Part shown: positions 11,069 to 22,478 of the stretch, piece after piece | Numbering within the stretch: the first letter of the stretch is position 1 | Layout: every line of letters begins with the position of its first letter | Assembly (NCBI GenBank): GCA_002221725.1 | Contig: NJFT01000214.1 | Span: 1 to 64,000 of the forward strand | DNA length: 64,000 nt | From: Scedosporium boydii | Taxonomy: Eukaryota; Ascomycota; Sordariomycetes; Microascales; Microascaceae | Reading direction: 5' to 3' | The notes under the pieces: model-generated | The model's input: only the letters and a program-made list of their open reading frames with translations | What the model was told of the DNA's origin: nothing | Databases searched by the model: none | Translations under genes and position numbers: made by a program

Positions 11069-11926
11069 ATGCTCGTTAGTGCAGACAAATAATGTTGGAG
11101 ACGGTACGGCACGCTGTGCCAGACAGGTCAAGCGATGATGATATAGATTTCATAAATGTGGCGATTGCATTATCATGACCTCAACTTAATTGTTCGAATT
11201 CCTTATACAACCCATTCCTTGGGGGATCGAAGCCTGTCTTCAGAAGTATTCCATCCACGTAATCCATCGAGAGGGCCTTAGGACGCCGGAAGTGAGTCGG
11301 CTGTTTATCTCCTGGAGTCGTCCTTGAGAAGTCGGTTGGTCATTTCATCACCTTTAATGTTTGCGGAAGCCCGCCTAAATTTCAGAGCAACGTAAAGTAC
11401 GTGTTTGGCCCAGGAAGTCGGAGCATGGTGCCGAGAGGCACACGTGGTTGCCTCATCTACATCCATCGGACCTCAAGATCCTGTGCATCCAAGACCGACG
11501 CCCAATCTTCCATCACATAGGAGTTAACATTTCAGTAAGTAGATAGTATAAGTCCATGAAGAATCTTCCAACATGGATAGACTATGAAGGCGAGATGAAA
11601 ACATGCGTTTCTGCCTTCTCAAGGATCCCCGCACTCTCATGGCCGGGCTGTCGGTATCCTCTATTAACATTCAATTAAGGCTTTAGTCTCAGTTCCGGGG
11701 GTACCTGGGTAGTAGTATAGGTATCAGTGGCAGTTGAAGCTGTGATGCTGCATCGAGGTAAGATTAACCTAATCAAGAAGTTGATCGATGTATGAGTCAT
11801 CGAAAAACGAAACTCTGGGGGAAAAAGGTTCCCTCCCAATGTATTTATTTATGCAACTACCCAGGGAACCCTAAAAGTCTCTGTTGAATAACCATCTGTT
11901 GTTGTTCTTGGGGTGTCTAATCGGAA
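11069..11926. other. Intergenic, no gene seen
   Basis: About 860 bases between the dehydrogenase relic and the F-box-like gene. No open frame or repeat stands out. It presumably includes the F-box gene's promoter. Confidence 0.4.
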
Positions 11927-13300
11927 ATGGTACTGTCACCGCCGCCTTTGCTAAGGTTACCCGCTGTATTAGTCGCGCCAGTTGTACAGCTATTGCTGCC
12001 TGAAGATGCTGCCGCTCTTTGTCTTACGTGTCGAGATTTAGATACGCTTTCGCGACCTGTCCTATACCGGAGAATTCAATGGACATGGCCCGGGGGCCGG
12101 AAGCTCCCAATCACCCGCTTCTTACGATCAATCCTGCGCGCGCCGCATTTAGCCTCGTACGTTCGAGAACTCATCCTCGACGGAAACACGGCCTACAATC
12201 CCTGGAAATACATGGGCAAATTCTTCAGAATTCCCGTATCTGATGAAGATCTTACCGAACCAGTCGCCTTTGTCGAAAGGAGCTGTGCCCTGCGCGCTCA
12301 TGCTCTCAACTGGATACAGAACCTACGGTTGGGGTCTATGGACGCCTTCGTCGCTGTCCTGGTATTGCAGCTGCGGAATCTTAGATCCCTTCGTCTAGGT
12401 CCGAATTTTTCCGCTGAGGGTCGTCTTCTTGGAGCCGCCTTTCAATGTGCCGTGTGCGACCTCCCCCGGACTTCCTCATACCCCGCGTTTCATTATCTCA
12501 AAGAAATATCCATCGACTTTGGTGACTGGAGGTATCTCGGGAGACCAGGCCCAGATTTGAGAGATGTACTCCCGTTCTTCTACGTACCCTCGGTGGAGCA
12601 CATAACTGTTTCGATCAGGAACCCCGACGTGTTTTCCTGGCCGAATAACCGGCCCCCCATTGCAGGCAGTCTCACGTCGCTTGATATACGCTGCCTACGA
12701 GAAGGCCCGTTAGGCAATATGCTGTCTGCTACGCCATCTCTCAAGACATTGAAATGGTTCTGTTTTTTTCAAGATACTAGCATAACTAGCGTCGTCATTG
12801 ACTTGGACCAAGCCGCCAAAAGCTTGTCTTGCGTCCAGAGTAGTCTCTCAGAATTAATAATTACTGCCGACACGGGCGCTCCCGAGGGGTTTCTCCCAAC
12901 GGTTACTACAAGAGGATCCCTCAAAGGCATCGTCGAGTTCCCCCATCTCAAGAAATTCTCGGCTCCTCTCCCCTTTCTCTTGGGACTTACGGCTCAAGGA
13001 GCCCTCAGGCTCCAGGACGTTATCCCGAGGCATGTTGAATTTTTGACTATCACGGACGACCTATGGTTTCAAGAGGAAAATGAGTGGAATGAGCACAAAA
13101 CGATGGAGGTACTTCGCTCGTGGCTCGTTAATTGGAGGGAATCGGCTCCTAACCTTCTTCATTTTCACTTCCTCTTGGAATTTCATGATGAGCAGTGGCT
13201 GCCCCCAATGCGAGAAGACCTGCGAGCGCTTGGAAACTCAGTGGGCCTGGAGACCACCGTTACAAAGCTGCGTAACGATGTAGGTTGGCCGCCACGATAG
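11927..13300 (+). CDS. F-box-like / leucine-rich repeat-type hypothetical protein
   Basis: A single-exon 457-aa protein. Residues about 9-50 (LRLPAVLVAPVVQLLLPEDAAALCLTCRDLDTLSRPVLYRRIQW) fit the short F-box-like N-terminus of many fungal proteins: L-P...V...LL...D...L...C..L...P.LYR. The rest alternates hydrophobic strands and helices with LRSLRLGP, SVEHITVSIRNP, SLTSLDIRCL, SLKTLKWF and SLSELIIT, an irregular leucine-rich solenoid. If genuine it would recruit targets to an SCF ubiquitin ligase. No target can be inferred. The F-box is weak by eye. Confidence 0.65.
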   Translation: MVLSPPPLLRLPAVLVAPVVQLLLPEDAAALCLTCRDLDTLSRPVLYRRIQWTWPGGRKLPITRFLRSILRAPHLASYVRELILDGNTAYNPWKYMGKFFRIPVSDEDLTEPVAFVERSCALRAHALNWIQNLRLGSMDAFVAVLVLQLRNLRSLRLGPNFSAEGRLLGAAFQCAVCDLPRTSSYPAFHYLKEISIDFGDWRYLGRPGPDLRDVLPFFYVPSVEHITVSIRNPDVFSWPNNRPPIAGSLTSLDIRCLREGPLGNMLSATPSLKTLKWFCFFQDTSITSVVIDLDQAAKSLSCVQSSLSELIITADTGAPEGFLPTVTTRGSLKGIVEFPHLKKFSAPLPFLLGLTAQGALRLQDVIPRHVEFLTITDDLWFQEENEWNEHKTMEVLRSWLVNWRESAPNLLHFHFLLEFHDEQWLPPMREDLRALGNSVGLETTVTKLRNDVGWPPR

Positions 13301-13366
13301 AAAAAGGGAATGATGAACGTGGTATTAACTTGTACAATGAAAACTGCTGCTCTTATCCGGCTGGCC

Positions 13367-15289
13367 TCACTTGGTAACATAGAAAGACAAATCTCCCCCT
13401 TCCTTCTCCCGTTGCGTGAGTCCGTTGCCCATGAACCTGAACCGGTTCTTGCTGTTATACTCGAAATGGAAATCTTCCGTCCTGAAACTCTCCAATATCT
13501 CCTTGTAGTGCAAGATGCTTCCGGCGTACATGGCCGTAACGCGGCCGTCCTTCTTGTTATTCTTGTACCATGACCGGCAGCCGCTGGTCCATACGGTCTT
13601 CTTCAAGAATTCCTGAGAGTAAACGTTGTAGTCGTCGGTAGCTCCAGAGTCGACAGTAACGGATCTAGAGGGGGGAAAAAAGGGGGGAAATATTAGTATC
13701 GGAAGACCAAAGAGATCAGGCGGATAATCGTCAGCTCACTTGATGTCCTCGCTTGCAATCTTCGTGCACCACCTCAGAACCCAATCGGCTGTCCACTCCA
13801 TGACGGCCAACAGACTACCATGTCCAACAGGGCAGTTAGGTCCGTTGAAAATGAAGTAGTTCGGAATGTTGGGGGCGCAGATGCCAAAGTACGCCTCAGG
13901 GGTCTCGCGCCACTGATCTGCCAGGCGACCACCATCCTTCCCAACCAGCTCCCAGAAAGGCGAAAAGCTCACGTCGAAGCCGGTGGCGCAGACGATGATG
14001 TCAAACTCCTCGTGCGACTTGGCCGTCTTGATTCCGGTCTCGGTGATCTCCTCAATCTCGCTAAACTCGATCACGGCGTTCTTCGCCTGCAGGGATTCTA
14101 GATATCCCTCACCGGGGCTGAGACGTCGGCATCCGACTTTCCAGTCAGGGATGAGCTTGGCGCACAGCTCGGGATCATGGTTGAGGCGTCCCTCCATGCT
14201 CTTCTTGAACGCCACGCCGACGGCCAGTTGCTGGGGGCTGTCGTTGAGCAGGGCGTAGAAGAACTGATTGAAGCCATGTTCGATGTCCTTTCGGAGCTTG
14301 AACAGCTCCTCAGGGTGGTCCTTGAACCTCTGCTTTTGTTCCTCGGTGTACTGGAAGTTCTTGCCCTCGGGCGTGAACTCGGCCGCGTAGTTGGCCGAAA
14401 TCCACGTCGCGCTGCGGATGTAGTTGGTGATGCTGGCAGCCTTGGGCTGCATCTTGGGCACCATCTGGATGGCGGATGATCCGTTTCCGATCACAGCCAC
14501 GCGCTTTCCGGTCCAGTCCGTGGTCTCGTCCCAGGAGGCACTGTGGAGAAGTTCTCCCTTGAAGGAGTGGAGGCCCTTGATCTCGGGCCACTGCCACTTG
14601 TTGAGGATTCCGGCGCCGTTGATGAGGATGTCTGCCACGTCATCCTTGACACCGCTGTCGGTTTCGACCTTGATGTTCCACTTGCCCACGGCGTTGTCCC
14701 AGATGGTGGAAATGACCTTGGACTTGAGTTGCACGCGCTCGTCGAGGCTATACTTCTTGGTGGTTCGCTTAATGTAGTCCCAGATCTCGGGGCCAGAGGC
14801 GTAGAAGGAAGACCAATCGGGGTTAGGTTCGAACGAAAAGGTGTAAATGTGCGCCGGGACCTAAAGATGTTGAGTTAATTTCATAGAGCCCGGCCAACTG
14901 GGTTAAAATTGTAAGGTAGACAGTAGACAACTTACATCACACGCCACACCGGGGTATCTGTTCTCGAGCCAAGTACCACCGATGTCCGCGTTCTTTTCGT
15001 AGATTGTGAGGTCGACATAATCACTCATCTTCAGCTCGTGCCTCCACTTGTAGGCCAACATCAGGCCAGAGAAACCGGCACCGACACAGACGACCCTAAG
15101 CTTACGCTTGGTGAACAGGGGCTCATCAGTCACAGGCACCCAGTTGGCAGAGACATGAGTGCCATTAGAAGGCTGGGTTCCGTTAGAGTCTTGGGTGCCA
15201 TTCGAGGTACCGTTCGTAGCTTGAGTATCATTGGAGACGTGAGTGCCATTGGAAGGCTGAGTGCCATTGAGACCGTTGGAGACTGTCAT
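13367..15289 (-). CDS. Flavin-containing Baeyer-Villiger monooxygenase
   Basis: Exons 15289-14936, 14860-13740 and 13664-13367 (introns 75 and 75 nt) give 590 aa. Residues 5-47 are an unusual Asn-Gly-Thr/Ser-Asn repeat tract. The FAD Rossmann motif GAGFSG is at 70-75, GGTW at 104-107 and RYPGVACD at 111-118. The Baeyer-Villiger fingerprint FxGxxxHxxxW is exact at 218-228. A second nucleotide motif, GNGSSA, for NADPH, is at about 243-248. The family uses NADPH and O2 to insert oxygen next to a ketone, making esters or lactones. An earlier in-frame Met at 15397 exists, but the Met at 15289 is followed directly by the repeat tract and lies better with respect to the TATA-like box at 15.42 kb. 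The esterase and GMC genes downstream suggest ketone breakdown. Confidence 0.9.
15148..15277 (-). repeat. In-frame NGT/SNGT coding repeat in the monooxygenase N-terminus
   Basis: The coding strand carries degenerate repeats translating as NGTQPSNGTHVS, NDTQATNGT, SNGTQD and again NGTQPSNGTHVS. The 12-residue unit occurs twice, with diverged units between. Many copies fit the N-x-T sequon, though the protein has no signal peptide and would not be expected to be glycosylated. Confidence 0.8.
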
Positions 15290-15422
15290 GATGGAGGAGA
15301 GAAGTTGTGTGTTGTTTTGGTAGGTGATATTCGGAGCTGTGTACGTGTTAATCGAGGTGATGGGAACTCTTGAGCATGCCAGAAACGAAACTGACAATCT
15401 GCTCGCCGTTCATCTTCTTCAT

Positions 15423-15430
15423 TTATATGC
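15423..15430 (-). promoter_or_regulatory. Candidate TATA box of the Baeyer-Villiger monooxygenase gene
   Basis: The minus strand reads GCATATAAAT, about 134 bases upstream of the ATG at 15289. This favours that start over the Met at 15397, which would leave only about 26 bases. Confidence 0.5.
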
Positions 15431-17616
15431 GTCGCTCATCATCTTGATCGCCATATTCTTGCACCATGATCCGGATCATCATCAACTCTGGGTACTCTAG
15501 ATACCCGATGCTATCGGATGTCATGATGGAGCTGTCAGCCTTAACCGAGGGTGTTTGGCATCATCAGCTTCGTTCTGTTCCCCAAGCGGGCAGAGTTTTG
15601 CTTATCCTTGAGAACGTGGTGCGGTGGGCAACTGAGCCCACAAGTGGCAACATACCATAGCCATAGCCGTCCGTACCCCATACAGCATCGACCTTGGGCC
15701 ATACGTCAACGCTTCTTGCTGGTAGTTACCTGCCCCCTGACATGTGGGGTCTTTCATCCTCGCGTGGCTCTTCACTTAGCATGTTGTCGGTCTACCTACG
15801 TGGAGTACCTACGTCTAACCAATGCTACGTATGCCCTCACAAACACTTGTACAGGAAGATTAGACAACAAGCTTGACCATCCCCCGCGTAACTCCCGCGT
15901 GATCCTGCCGGTACCCCAGACGGGGATTGGATCTCCCGATTGTTTTGGGTGGCCATTCCCCGCAAAAAACCGGTACTATTTCCTCGATTGGGATAAAGCT
16001 GCCCCAATATTGTACTTTAAGCCTGGAGTTGGCTTTGGTCTAACCAGACTAGGTAGTGTCTTATCCGGATTTTCGGATCGGATACTGCTTGCAATCTGGA
16101 GAGCCGGTCGGGCCGACGAAGCTTCATCCAATCAGTCGAGGGGGTTTTCCGGATTTCAGGAAATGAACGAGACGCTAAAGACAAGATAAGCCTCTAGGTC
16201 GGTCATTGCGTGTCCTTTTGAAGGGAGTTGGTGCGAGTCGCACTTGGCCTGACCGATTCGAGGGTCACTTATGGCATCTAAGCGTTCGATAGTAGCAACC
16301 ATCCTTTAACGAGGACACTTCGTGATAATTGTAGTTGCCATTGACGGCTATCTTCAAGCCGTTCATGGATTTCATTTTCTTTCCTCCCGCGAATTGTAGA
16401 GCAACATCTCCGCTGCTCACATGACAGTAGAGACCAGTTGTCGAATAGGAACCGCAAATTCTGTATTGAAATAGCGATCGAGTTATGTCTTCGTGAAGGC
16501 TTATTCGGCGGGTGCGACGAGCCCTCTGGCTTCGACAAACTGGTTTCAACTGTATTGAGGAACACGTCTTCCTCCCAACCGAAACGAGGTTCGGTGTCCG
16601 AAGAGAGCACCCACCTGATTGACAAGATGGGTGGTTCATCCGTTTTAGCATCGAAGAATTATTGGAAAGCGAGGAGTTGGCGAATACTTGTATTATTACT
16701 GTGGCTATTATCCCGCCACTGCAACGCAACCCATCCATCTCTCTGTGTCTACGCACAAATTTCGGAACATTTAGACGGGATCACTTCCGCCCTCATCCGT
16801 GCTTCACAAGTTTACAGCCGGACAGACCTCTCATCCGGGAGGGAGTATTTGCATGAAGAGAGTCTCCCGTCTGAACAAAACAAGTGCCGTAACGGAACGC
16901 GCCCTATTGTTCGTAGCTTTTTGTGAGTCGACGAGCCTAAGTCGAAAGCATTGCTTGTATACGGAAGGCTACATTTGTATCATCATTGTCCTTCTCTTCA
17001 GTATCAAAATGCTGGTCAAAATATGAGCGAGGAGAGACAGCTGATAACGCCTGGGGGCAGACCAATTGATTCCGGTTTAGGGGGATAGAACGAGCTTCAC
17101 TCCAGTGGCACCCCAGCGCATGGACGCCAGCTGTAATGTGGCCAGCGAATTGGCCATCCAGCGCTGATCGATTTGATTTAATTACCCAATTTGGAGTTCA
17201 AATCGAATCAAACCCACCGAAGCAGCCCCTATTTGCCCCCACATTTTAGAGGCTGACAACCGTTCCGCAGTGGCCCTGTGAGCAGGAGTGCTGTACACAG
17301 TTGCCCCCATCTGCTGACGCTTTCACTAGTTCATGTTTAGTTTAGTTTACCTCTTCAGGGCTCTTAGCCCCAAGCTGCAAGTGGACAAACTTGGAAAGGC
17401 CTCGACTGCTTGACCCCAGACATCCCCAGACAGAGCCCCAGACCCTTCTCCCCGGTTTTCCTACCCTCTTCCCCAGAACCTTAGATCTTCCCCGCATCCG
17501 AGTTGAAACCCACTCCCATCCAGCCATCCTTTAACGCCTCCTCTCCCATGTTTCCGTTCCTCAACTAAGTCCATTATCCTCTCCATCCATAAACCTCTTT
17601 CCCCAACCACAGTATA
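15431..17616. other. Intergenic between divergent monooxygenase and Zn2Cys6 genes
   Basis: About 2.2 kb of shared upstream DNA. Several open frames of 110-210 codons overlap on both strands (for example 15,551-16,189 and 16,265-16,926), but none shows motifs, splice structure or family resemblance. I treat the stretch as regulatory. A CT-rich tract precedes the Zn2Cys6 start. Confidence 0.4.
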
Positions 17617-19945
17617 ATGCCACCAAAACGAGTCAGAGACATCGAGCGTCAGCGCTGCGCCCGCGCCTGCGGCAACTGCAAACGCCGCAAAGAACGCTGC
17701 AACGGTGTGCAGCCGTGCCGACGTTGCATAGAAAGAGGAGTCCAGAGGGAATGCAAGATTACGCCCCCACTTTACTCGAAGGATACAGTGCCGAGGCCAG
17801 CGGCAGCATTTCCCAGAGGCAGCAGCACAGGCCCGATTGAAGACGCCCGCCGAAATGTTCGGGTTCGTGATGATGGATTCCGGAACACGACTATCAGATC
17901 CCACTCTTTTTCCTCCTCGTCGTCACGGCCGTTACAAGACAGGGGCCTAGTATGTCATCCGGTCAATGCATTCTCCGACTCCGGTTCCGTTGCCGGATCT
18001 TCGTCAACGTCATCGGCCTCGGCCTCGGGAGCGATCCGGGATGCCCGAAGCAGGCACATCGTCGTGGGAGTTGCTGCCGCCAACAACATGTCACTTTTAC
18101 AGAAGATATGTAATATTGCGCGCGCCGGCCTAGGACCCTGCTCCCTTGTGGATGCCCTGGATTCCCCTCAAGCGTACAACTTGGTTGAAAACTCCAGAGG
18201 AGGCCTGAGCCTCGTGCAGACGGCGATGAACCCGCCCCCGAAACCGAGCCCGGAGAGCGCGCGATATCTGCTGGAGTGGTACCGACTCTCGACGAATTGC
18301 ATCTTCGACATCTTCGAACGCGCAGAGCTAGACGAGGGCTTGGCGTTATGGCTCGAGTGTCCGCCTGAGGAGCACGACACGAGGAATGCTGCGTACTACC
18401 TCATCCTGGCCATCGGAGCCCAGTCTTGCACGGATAACAAGGATGAGCTCGCGGAAACCTACTTCAACTACGGCCGATGCGTGACGCTAGGTCTGACCGA
18501 GGACCCGAGCATATCCACAATCCAGTGTCATCTACTCATCACAATGTACCTTTTATCCAGCACACGAACGAACAGCGCCTTCATGCATCTGGGGCTTGTG
18601 GTCCGCGCCGCCTACGCCCTGGGCATCCACAGCCACGAGATCTCTTCACTCTATCCCGTTAGCGAATACAAGACCCGGGAACGTTTATGGAAAGCCATCC
18701 GCGTCCTCGACCTCTTCCTGAGCATAACGCTAGGTCGACCGGCGTCGACTTCCGAAACCCGCGACACGACCTCGCAGGAGAACTACTCGGCATCAAATGA
18801 CCTCTGCCTTATTTTCGAAAAGATCTTGACGTGGGTCTACGGCCAGAGTATGATTTGCCCTACGTCCTGCAAGCGAATCAGCGATCTCCATCGCGGCTGG
18901 GCCTCGCGTTTCGTCAACGGTCTTGAGGCGGACAGTATCTCTCCCGGTGATCACATCGAAACGAGGGTGGGAAAAATGCCTAATATCGGCCTCATACACC
19001 TTAAGGAAGCATATTACTGGACAATCATGCTGCTTACGCAACCGTTCCTAGTCAAGCTGGTGTCCTCTCACACGTCTCAGACCACGACGTCTCAAATGGG
19101 GAAACCGAGTAGCAGCAGCAGTAGCGCCCTCGAAGGAGATCTCTACCCCTCGCCGCCTCAACCGAACGTCGTGTTTGCCGAAGCGTGCGTGGACTCCGCC
19201 ATCCGCACCGTTGAACTTCTCCAAATATTCCTCACCAAGGGAAACATACCGAGGCGGTTACCCTTCGTCATCAACTCGGTGTTTGTGTCGGCGCTGACGC
19301 TGAGCCTGGCGCTCTTCGGCGACCTGGATCGATACTTTCCCGTGGGACGAAGTTTGGAGAAGGCGAAAGAAATCCTTCGATGCTTCAGCCACCATGACAC
19401 GACGACCGAGAAGCTCCTCTTGATAGTAGATCGGCTTCAGAACGCATGCAATACGTACATCGAGGCGCGTGACTTTCGCCAAATGGAGGGTCGACTATAT
19501 ATCATGAGAGATCTCTTTGGAAGCTCTGTTTTTGATTCGTTCAACCGTCTTGGTTCTTTCGGTGGGAATCAATCAGACATTCAGGGGCTCTTAACGACGG
19601 CCTATCAATTGATTACCCATCCAAGAGGTATGTCTATAGATCTAGCTTTCACAAGGGGAAAAACGACGGACGCTAACGATCATCTAAGCGGCCTTGGAAG
19701 AGCCGGTACTAGAAGAAGTAGTAGAAAATACAGCCAATAATGAAGACGACGAGGAGAGTTATGATGTTAATGATGCGTTGCAGGCAGTACAGAGGGAATT
19801 CAGTTCAGATCCGAACTGGGACAGATCCCTCTCTCTTGATGTTGATGATTCTCTTCTGCGCATGTTTTGGCACGGTCATGATTTGGAGAGCCTGATGCAA
19901 GCGGAGGGACTTTGCTCGGAGGATTTGAACATGTTGGGATTCTAG
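17617..19945 (+). CDS. Zn2Cys6 binuclear-cluster transcription factor with fungal-specific MHR domain
   Basis: Exons 17617-19627 and 19689-19945 (61-nt intron, phase 1) give 755 aa. Residues 18-46 are a textbook zinc binuclear cluster, C18-x2-C21-x6-C28-x5-C34-x2-C37-x8-C46, with a basic RRKER loop. A Ser-rich linker follows. The middle-homology region spans about residues 210-420 (AAYYLILAIGAQ, TIQCHLLITMYLLS, GLVVRAAYALGIHS, RERLWKAIRVLDLFLSITLGRPAS). The spliced C-terminus is acidic (DDEESYDVNDALQAV...) and could activate transcription. It lies divergently to the monooxygenase and co-directionally with the esterase, so it is the natural candidate regulator of that group. Without the intron the protein would end in an unrelated tail at 19740. 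Confidence 0.9.
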
Positions 19946-20714
19946 TTTTATTTTAACGACGAGATGTGTATATTTGGCTGGCGAATCAAGATTGGCATCC
20001 AGACCACTACCTCTCTGCTCTTCATGGAGCAGTCTGTCGGATACTGACCTTGAGATTGTAGGATTTGGAATAATTTACTGATATTATATAGTTATCAACG
20101 ACGATCATGATGAGTTCATGACGGAAGTACGAGTTCTCGTTATCTTAGCAAATTATTACCTCGGTACAGTGTACTACACCCTCAGTTTCAAACCCGTTCG
20201 TGCTCCAGGTAGCATCTGGAGAATCGCGTGGCATGATAGGTGGTTGGGTTTACTGAATATCACTGTCTCATTCAACAGTATCATTAAGCAGAAGGTCTTA
20301 CCCTACTGGACCGTGATAGCCAAGGCCGGATTGCAACATCGGGTATCGGATGCTAGTCTGAGACGATTTAGCGCTAAACCCCAGATCAGCCGAAGGCGTC
20401 CCCGCAAATCCCAGTTAGCTTCCGATGGATCTACCGAGGTGAATGAGCCCCTGTCAATCCGGGGTAAGATGAATCTGGGGATTTGGTGGGTTTGTGATAT
20501 CATCGAGGAAGCACGCTGAGGTGTCTATATAATCGCCCTCGGCGATCTTGAGGTGAAATGTAGTCTTTTCTTTGGAGCAATCAAACTTGAAACCCATCTT
20601 CCCAAATCCCTCGTCGTCCAACACAGCTTGTTGCAATATTATTCCATTCGTATTTCGACTCCAAAACGAACTTGGGATTCTTAGCGCTCGCCTCCCTGTC
20701 TACCTACAACAACA
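19946..20714. other. Intergenic between regulator and esterase
   Basis: About 770 bases, promoter of the esterase. A 133-codon plus-strand frame (20,118-20,519) lacks any recognisable feature and is not called. Confidence 0.4.
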
Positions 20715-21835
20715 ATGGGTTCCTACGCCGAGTCCTGGTTAAAGGTAAGCCGCCCATTACCGATAAAGATATAAGCACGGTCCTCAAACTAACGTGTTTT
20801 GGTTCCAAAGGTTGAAGAAAGCCTGGGCGGTGCTCGTCCAGTGCTACAAGGCAACGCCGAGGAGATGCGAGCCCAATTCGGCGGTCTAGTCTCGGCGCTC
20901 GCGCCGCAGTATCCACCGCATTCCGGAGCCACCGAATCGAAGGACGGCATCATCGGAGATGTCAAATATCGCGTCTATACGCCCAAGGCCGCCGACTCCG
21001 ACGCTCCCAGACCCTTGGGTATCTATTACCATCCTGGCGGCTTCGTCATTGGCGTGTCCGAGGCGGACGACTTTTTCTGCCGCACCATTGCCGAGAGGAC
21101 GGGGGCTATTATCATTTGTTCGCAGTATCGGCTGTCGCCAGAGCACAAGGCGCCGGCTCATCTTCAGGATGCAGTGCGTGCGTTCGAATATGTAAGTTGG
21201 AGACCTGTCCCGTTTCAACAGTCCACAAGACGGATGGATTCACGAGAACTAATTTTTGATGTTTTGATATTTAGTTCTACCAAAATGCGGACAAGATCGG
21301 AGGCGACGCGAACAAAATGTTTACTGTCGGCGTTTCAGCCGGCGCAGGCCTCTCCCTGGCTGTCGCAAGACAAGTTGTCCTCGGCAAAACCTCCGCCGAC
21401 AAAAACGCCATCAAGGGCGTCGTGTCCTTCTGCCCATACACCCTTCACCCAGACAACGTCCCCAAATCCTACAAGGCCACATACACGTCATACACCGAGA
21501 ACAAGGAGAACGTGCCCATCATAGAGGCCGCGACCATGCATCGGTTCCTAGAGTATGCCGCTCTCGAGCCCGGCGACGAGGATTACTTCGTCGCGCTAAA
21601 CCAAAAAGACCACGGGTTATTCCCGCCGACGTATATCGCGACGTGTGAGAAGGACCCGCTTCGAGATGATGGGCGGGTCATGGTGGAGTCGTTGAAGGCG
21701 TCGGGTGTGTCTGTTAGGACGGATCACTATGCTGGGCTACCACACTGCTTCTGGGTATTCCCGTCGCTGCCGGAGTCGCAGGTCTTTCTCGAGAATGCGG
21801 TAGATGCGGTAAAGTGGGTGATAAGCCAGGTTTAA
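20715..21835 (+). CDS. Alpha/beta hydrolase, HSL-type esterase (Abhydrolase_3)
   Basis: Three exons, 20715-20744 (only ten codons), 20811-21191 and 21275-21835, all phase 0, give 323 aa with no signal peptide. The oxyanion-hole motif reads HPGG at residues 84-87 (HGG-type). The nucleophile elbow is GVSAG with Ser158, the likely acid is Asp264 (EKDPLRDDG), and the base His294 (GLPHCFW). The block SQYRLSPEHKAPAHLQDA is typical of the hormone-sensitive-lipase family. Intron 1 has branch CTAAC. It would hydrolyse carboxylic esters in the cytosol. Next to a Baeyer-Villiger monooxygenase it could cleave that enzyme's ester product, an inference from gene order. Confidence 0.88.
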
Positions 21836-21944
21836 CTCTTACCTTTCCTACTCGTTTTGCCATTTCAATCGAGTTCAAATAGCGTTTTGGGATGTGTATA
21901 CCCAATCCTTGTAGGTGTGTGCAAGCCGGAAGCGGCACGACGTC

Positions 21945-22245
21945 GAAATGGTCCAACGGCGAAGGAATGGTCGTAATGGCTTTGTAGGACGTCGGAGACG
22001 TGATGTTCAATGGGAATTTGCATCGCACAGCGTCACAGGCGAAGGGAACAGAAGTAATGTGAAAAGAAAAGTGTGATATCGAAAAGATAAATAATGATCA
22101 TCTAAAGTTGAATGGGCGCGTGCCCTCTTCTTACCGCAAGCAAAGCTGTCGAACTACCCAAGTCCTCCTTCTTCCCCGATCGCGGGAACCCTTCTGCCCA
22201 TATCCGCGTGTAAGTGAGGTTGAGTCTGTGGCTTCCCTGGCTTGT
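21945..22245 (+). repeat. Dispersed repeat, copy A
   Basis: The stretch shares ordered blocks with 46,517-46,845 in the same orientation: AAATGGTCCAA, GGAATGGTC, GTAGGACGTCG, GCATCG, then a CCGATCGCG/CCAATCGCG block and finally TAAGTGAGGTT. Identity looks like roughly two thirds by eye with small gaps. It lies in the 3' flank of the esterase gene. No coding capacity is evident. It is probably an old non-autonomous element or an LTR remnant. Confidence 0.6.
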
Positions 22246-22478
22246 CCGTGGCTGCAGGCTTTCCGTGTGGCTTCTCGAGATGCCGACTGTACTATGTGCC
22301 CACACACTGCTTACGGTCAAGCCCCGTGGCACGCGAAGTTTGAAAGCATCTTTTTCTGCCAGAGAGCTCATCCGGGCGTAGTCAAGCCCTGCCTACCCGA
22401 AGACGAAACTGGCGCCCGAACTGACGCTCGCCATTCACCCGTTCCGCAATGAAATGTAACAAGACCAAACTTTGTGCC

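Noticed and set aside
15551..16189. A 212-codon plus-strand frame between the monooxygenase and the regulator
   Set aside because: Composition and content show no family resemblance, and it overlaps other open frames in divergent promoter space. Could be reconsidered with transcript data.
16265..16926. Overlapping frames of 115-163 codons on both strands
   Set aside because: They exclude each other and none shows a motif.
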